Shown: piece by piece, positions 61,491-64,000 of the stretch
How the letters are laid out: every line of letters starts with the position of its first letter
Position numbering within the stretch: position 1 is the first letter of the stretch
Made by a program: the position numbers and the translations under genes
Notes under the pieces: generated by a model
The model's database searches: none
What the model was told of the DNA's origin: nothing
What the model saw: the letters and a program-made list of their open reading frames with translations, nothing else
NCBI RefSeq assembly: GCF_017939705.1
Contig: NZ_JAGKSQ010000002.1
Coordinates: 558,001 to 622,000 of the forward strand
DNA length: 64,000 nt
Source of the DNA: Halalkalibacter suaedae
GTDB lineage: Bacteria; Bacillota; Bacilli; Bacillales; Bacillaceae_D
Reading direction: 5' to 3'

Positions 61491-61893
61491 AGAAACATTC
61501 ACCTTTCTTTTAAAACAAATTTGATAAAGGGCCGCGACGTTTCCCTCTTGAGGAGTATCCTATTGTTACCTATGAACGTTTATGCTTGTTACGCTATTAT
61601 GATAACCCTTACATTATACTTTAGTTTATTTTACAGTAATAAACAACAGTATTCGAATATCCAAAAGTCTGAACCCCATAACGGAATTTAGACTTTGTTA
61701 ACTGACATACGCTTTATTGAATAATTACCCACAAAAGAGGTTTCCCAAAGTGTAAACACTACAGGAAACCTCTTTAACAAAACTCTATTCTATTACTATC
61801 AACTATTTGCAAAAAACTAATTAATGGCCATCGCTCTCTCTACTTAAACAACGCATTAAATATTATATATCCCCGCTTCCTAGGACTTACTAA
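61491..61893. other. Intergenic region with a terminator hairpin
   Basis: 403 bases between two minus-strand genes. Apart from the hairpin at 61734-61775 and the presumed promoter of the RraA-family gene I see nothing, and no reading frame with a ribosome binding site. Confidence 0.6.
61734..61775 (-). terminator. Probable terminator after the YcxB-DUF4870 gene
   Basis: Perfect 12-bp stem AAAGAGGTTTCC / GGAAACCTCTTT with an 18-base loop; the minus strand continues TTGTGGG. It lies about 120 bases after the stop. Confidence 0.65.
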
Positions 61894-62823
61894 TCACCTC
61901 AGGAAACGAATAACTAACGGATAACGGAAAGACTTCCCAATTAGATTAAAAATGATTTGAATGACAGCGACTACAACATAAAACATCCATTTCACAATCC
62001 AAATTACAATAAACAACAAACCAAATAGAATAGAAATTGGGTCCCATTCAATCATTCTAAGTACAAAAATCCCAGCACACGCGATCAAAAATAGGGAAAC
62101 ACTATACAGGACAAAACTAATCTGTAGGTTAAGCGATTGTCTCGCTTGTGCATGAATCCAATCCGATTTTGCCCGGACAACATATAAGAACAGTAGCGAA
62201 AATCCAATATTCAACAATGGAATAGGAACAATCGCAAAGCCGTGAGCTACAGCCGCAATCACTCTGTCTACAGCGGTTTTCTCGGCCTCATCATGGCCTT
62301 TGGTTGTCTCATCATCTTTAACAATAGAAGGTTTGATTTCGACTTTTAGTTTTTCTTGAACCATATGACGTAATTGATTAAGTTCATCTTGACTAGAGAA
62401 GAAATGCTTTGGGATAACAATCGCTTTTACTTTTGAAATATATATAAGGATCAGATTCTTCACCTCATAATAGCCTTGCAGATCATCCCAACAATATTCC
62501 GTCCGACTTCTTTCTGAACTAACAGTTACCTGCTCTTCTGTAAAGTGGTACGTCTGCTCAAGCTTCATCAGTGATTCATTTTCATAGATGCTCTTTGCAC
62601 GTTGGTAAACCGACATGACCAAAACAAATATTCCACCAGCCGCAAAGAACAATGACAAAATGATCATCCCCCATCCAACCGACATATCAAGAAGCAGCTG
62701 GAGTAATAAAACGATCATGAATAAAATAAAAAACATCGACACTAATCGTTTGCGTACATGAAAGATCTGTAACGTACTCAAATCCTTCAAGGTAAGAAAT
62801 CCTGAAATTTTAATATCTGACAT
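61894..62823 (-). CDS. Membrane protein with YcxB-like and DUF4870-like domains
   Basis: 309 residues from the ATG at 62823, which follows GAGGGGGACG; an in-frame start at 62889 adds 22 residues without support. The N-terminal half looks like a YcxB-like domain: two helices (MFFILFMIVLLLQLLLDMSV, IILSLFFAAGGIFVLVMSVY) then TYHFTEEQVTVSSERSRTEY and LILIYISKVKAIVIPKHFFS. The C-terminal half resembles DUF4870 (Tic20-like): VDRVIAAVAHGFAIVPIPLL, HAQARQSLNLQISFVLYSVS and further helices. The two parts are usually separate proteins, so this is a fusion. Function unknown; cytoplasmic membrane. Confidence 0.72.
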   Translation of the reverse strand: MSDIKISGFLTLKDLSTLQIFHVRKRLVSMFFILFMIVLLLQLLLDMSVGWGMIILSLFFAAGGIFVLVMSVYQRAKSIYENESLMKLEQTYHFTEEQVTVSSERSRTEYCWDDLQGYYEVKNLILIYISKVKAIVIPKHFFSSQDELNQLRHMVQEKLKVEIKPSIVKDDETTKGHDEAEKTAVDRVIAAVAHGFAIVPIPLLNIGFSLLFLYVVRAKSDWIHAQARQSLNLQISFVLYSVSLFLIACAGIFVLRMIEWDPISILFGLLFIVIWIVKWMFYVVVAVIQIIFNLIGKSFRYPLVIRFLR

Positions 62824-63106
62824 CAAGCACGTCCCCCTCTCTATCCTTCCCTTACCATCTTTATGGAAGGGATTGAAGATACATGACATTCATTGAAAGG
62901 TCAACTAGTTGTAAATCCTTGTCTCCGATTAAAATTCAAAATAACACCTTCTAAAAAAAACAATAGAGACTATCCGATAGTAAAAACACGAAAGGAGAGC
63001 CTCTATCTTTGTTATATATATTTTCTCATACTATTAATCTAAAACTATTGCAGAAAAAACTATTTAATGGTAAATTAGAATTAATATAAAATAGGAGGTG
63101 AAAAAC

Positions 63107-63262
63107 ATGGCACAAACTATATTATGTGAAGTTTCTAACTGTGTATATAACGCTGAGAGCAGAAAGTGTACAGCTTCAGAAATTTTCGTCGTAAGTCACC
63201 ACGGCAAACAAGCTTCTTCTAATGAAGAAACTGATTGCAAAACGTTCGAAGCTCAAGTTTAA
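63107..63262 (+). CDS. DUF1540 small cysteine protein, 51 aa
   Basis: A 51-codon gene starting MAQTILCEVSNCVYNAESRK and ending KTFEAQV, preceded by an excellent AGGAGGTG. The four cysteines (positions 7, 12, 21 and 44) in the pattern CxxxxCxYN...C and the following ASEIFV are the DUF1540 signature, a family common in Bacillales, often present as two copies in one protein; here there is one. A metal-binding role is plausible from the cysteines but not established. A terminator follows at 63293-63321, so it is monocistronic. It is short enough to be missed by automatic gene calling. Confidence 0.85.
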   Translation: MAQTILCEVSNCVYNAESRKCTASEIFVVSHHGKQASSNEETDCKTFEAQV

Positions 63263-63292
63263 TTTTCTAGTTTAATACTTAATTTCTAATTT

Positions 63293-63321
63293 GGTAGTCA
63301 TTCCAGTGGCTACCTTTTTTT
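63293..63321 (+). terminator. Terminator after the DUF1540 gene
   Basis: 8-bp stem GGTAGTCA / TGGCTACC (one G-U pair), 6-base loop, followed by TTTTTTT. Confidence 0.88.
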
Positions 63322-63460
63322 ATCTTTCTCTTATGATAAAGATTATCAATTTCATTCATAATTGTCAACCCTTCCACACTATTTTCTTGAAAACTTTTAT
63401 CAATTAGACATTAAGGAAGCAGTCTCCGTCCGATAATCAACGTAAACATATCTAGTTCGG

Positions 63461-64000
63461 TTATAATAAGAATAGGAGTTGCGTCTTTTCACCAATCTTT
63501 ATAAATCCATTCTTCTTATACATATCTTTAGCCGTATCTTCACTATCTGCAACTAAGTAAGCTAACTCGATGTTTTCATGGAAGGCTTTTCTAAGCAAAT
63601 ATTGCAAGACAGCCGTACCATAGCCCTGTCTCTGATACTCATTCAAAATATCGAAATCCTCTAATTTCACTATTCCCTTTGATGTCATATACTCAATATT
63701 ACCAATTGGTTTTTCATTAAGATAACAAACAAAAAGGTTCATCTGTTTGTTAACATCATTGTAGATATCAGTTTTCCTACCAATTCTTCGTTTGGCAAAG
63801 TCTAGTCCCATTCCTTGCTCGTTTGCTGCTATGTCTACTTTAATTCCATCTTCTAATACTGATCTATCTTCCGCACTTCTAATTATCGTAGCTGGATTTC
63901 CTTTTCGTTCTCCAAATCGTTTTGTCTCAATATACATAAGATCAAACCTAGTTATTTGGGGTTTAAAAGGCAAACAGTCAATCAACTCATTGCTAATGAA
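63461..64000 (-). CDS. GNAT family N-acetyltransferase (5' end beyond window)
   Basis: The frame is open from the stop at 63461 to the right edge of the window, so the true start lies outside; a TTG at 63985 has in-frame codons before it. The C-terminal half is a clear GNAT domain: LFVCYLNEKPIGNIEYMTSK, KLEDFDILNEYQRQGYGTAV (acetyl-CoA loop RQGYGT), then LAYLVADSEDTAKDMYKKNG and FIKIGE. The N-terminal part (MYIETKRFGERKGNPATIIR) is unrecognised. Substrate unknown. Confidence 0.82.
   Translation of the reverse strand, partial: FISNELIDCLPFKPQITRFDLMYIETKRFGERKGNPATIIRSAEDRSVLEDGIKVDIAANEQGMGLDFAKRRIGRKTDIYNDVNKQMNLFVCYLNEKPIGNIEYMTSKGIVKLEDFDILNEYQRQGYGTAVLQYLLRKAFHENIELAYLVADSEDTAKDMYKKNGFIKIGEKTQLLFLL

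Overview
The window is a chromosomal segment from a low-GC Gram-positive bacterium of the Bacillaceae, probably a plant-polysaccharide-degrading soil or alkaliphilic relative of Bacillus. Pointers are strong AGGAGG-type ribosome binding sites, sigma-A promoters, a tandem glycine riboswitch, Rex, AraR and CcpA (cre) sites of the Bacillus type, and typical Bacillus families (YtoQ, YesL/DUF624, BmrA, YhaQ/YhaP, YxjG-like, DUF1540). I see no rRNA, tRNA, CRISPR array, prophage or intact insertion sequence.

Layout. 1-10.6 kb is mixed metabolism: a c-di-GMP (GAF-GGDEF-EAL) gene broken by an in-frame TGA; acetyltransferases; a fumarylacetoacetase-family enzyme; L-serine dehydratase (sdaAB-sdaAA) behind a tandem glycine riboswitch with a clear terminator switch; a LysR / aromatic-acid-type MFS / MetE-like cluster; and DNA glycosylase Tag. 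10.6-19.6 kb holds two closely related GH3 glycosidases around a GtrA-like membrane protein, a LysR regulator, UDP-galactopyranose mutase (glf) and a DJ-1/PfpI protein. 19.7-32.1 kb holds a secreted beta-propeller protein, then a furanose-type sugar ABC importer (ytfQ-ytfR-ytfT-yjfF) divergent from a three-gene sensory operon: a chemoreceptor-like protein with an eroded signalling tip, a YesM-type histidine kinase and a YesN-type AraC response regulator. 32-40 kb has ytoQ, a repeat-bearing gap, a small-protein/O-methyltransferase pair under a promoter with two GTATAC palindromes, and a CDP-glucose pathway (rfbF, rfbG, an SDR enzyme and a P-loop kinase) divergent from a glycosyltransferase made of two tandem copies of one domain. 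40-44 kb has a NatAB/YhaQP-type exporter and an NADH oxidase with three Rex boxes.

44-58.5 kb is an arabinan/arabinose region: GH127 beta-L-arabinofuranosidase with a divergent AraC regulator, a MATE exporter, two apparently cytoplasmic GH43 enzymes, a DUF624 protein, an AraNPQ-like oligosaccharide importer without its own ATPase, and L-arabinose isomerase. AraR-box-like palindromes and cre sites at three promoters (GH43, importer, araA) tie these genes together: arabino-oligosaccharides would be imported, trimmed to L-arabinose by GH43, and isomerised by AraA. araB, araD, araR and the importer ATPase are not in the window. 58.5-64 kb holds a BmrA-like drug exporter, an RraA-family protein, a YcxB-DUF4870 membrane protein, a 51-residue DUF1540 protein and an acetyltransferase cut by the window end.

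Many gene starts were moved inward from the longest open frame because a Shine-Dalgarno sequence sits in front of an internal start codon. Functions come from motif recognition by eye; no database search was possible.
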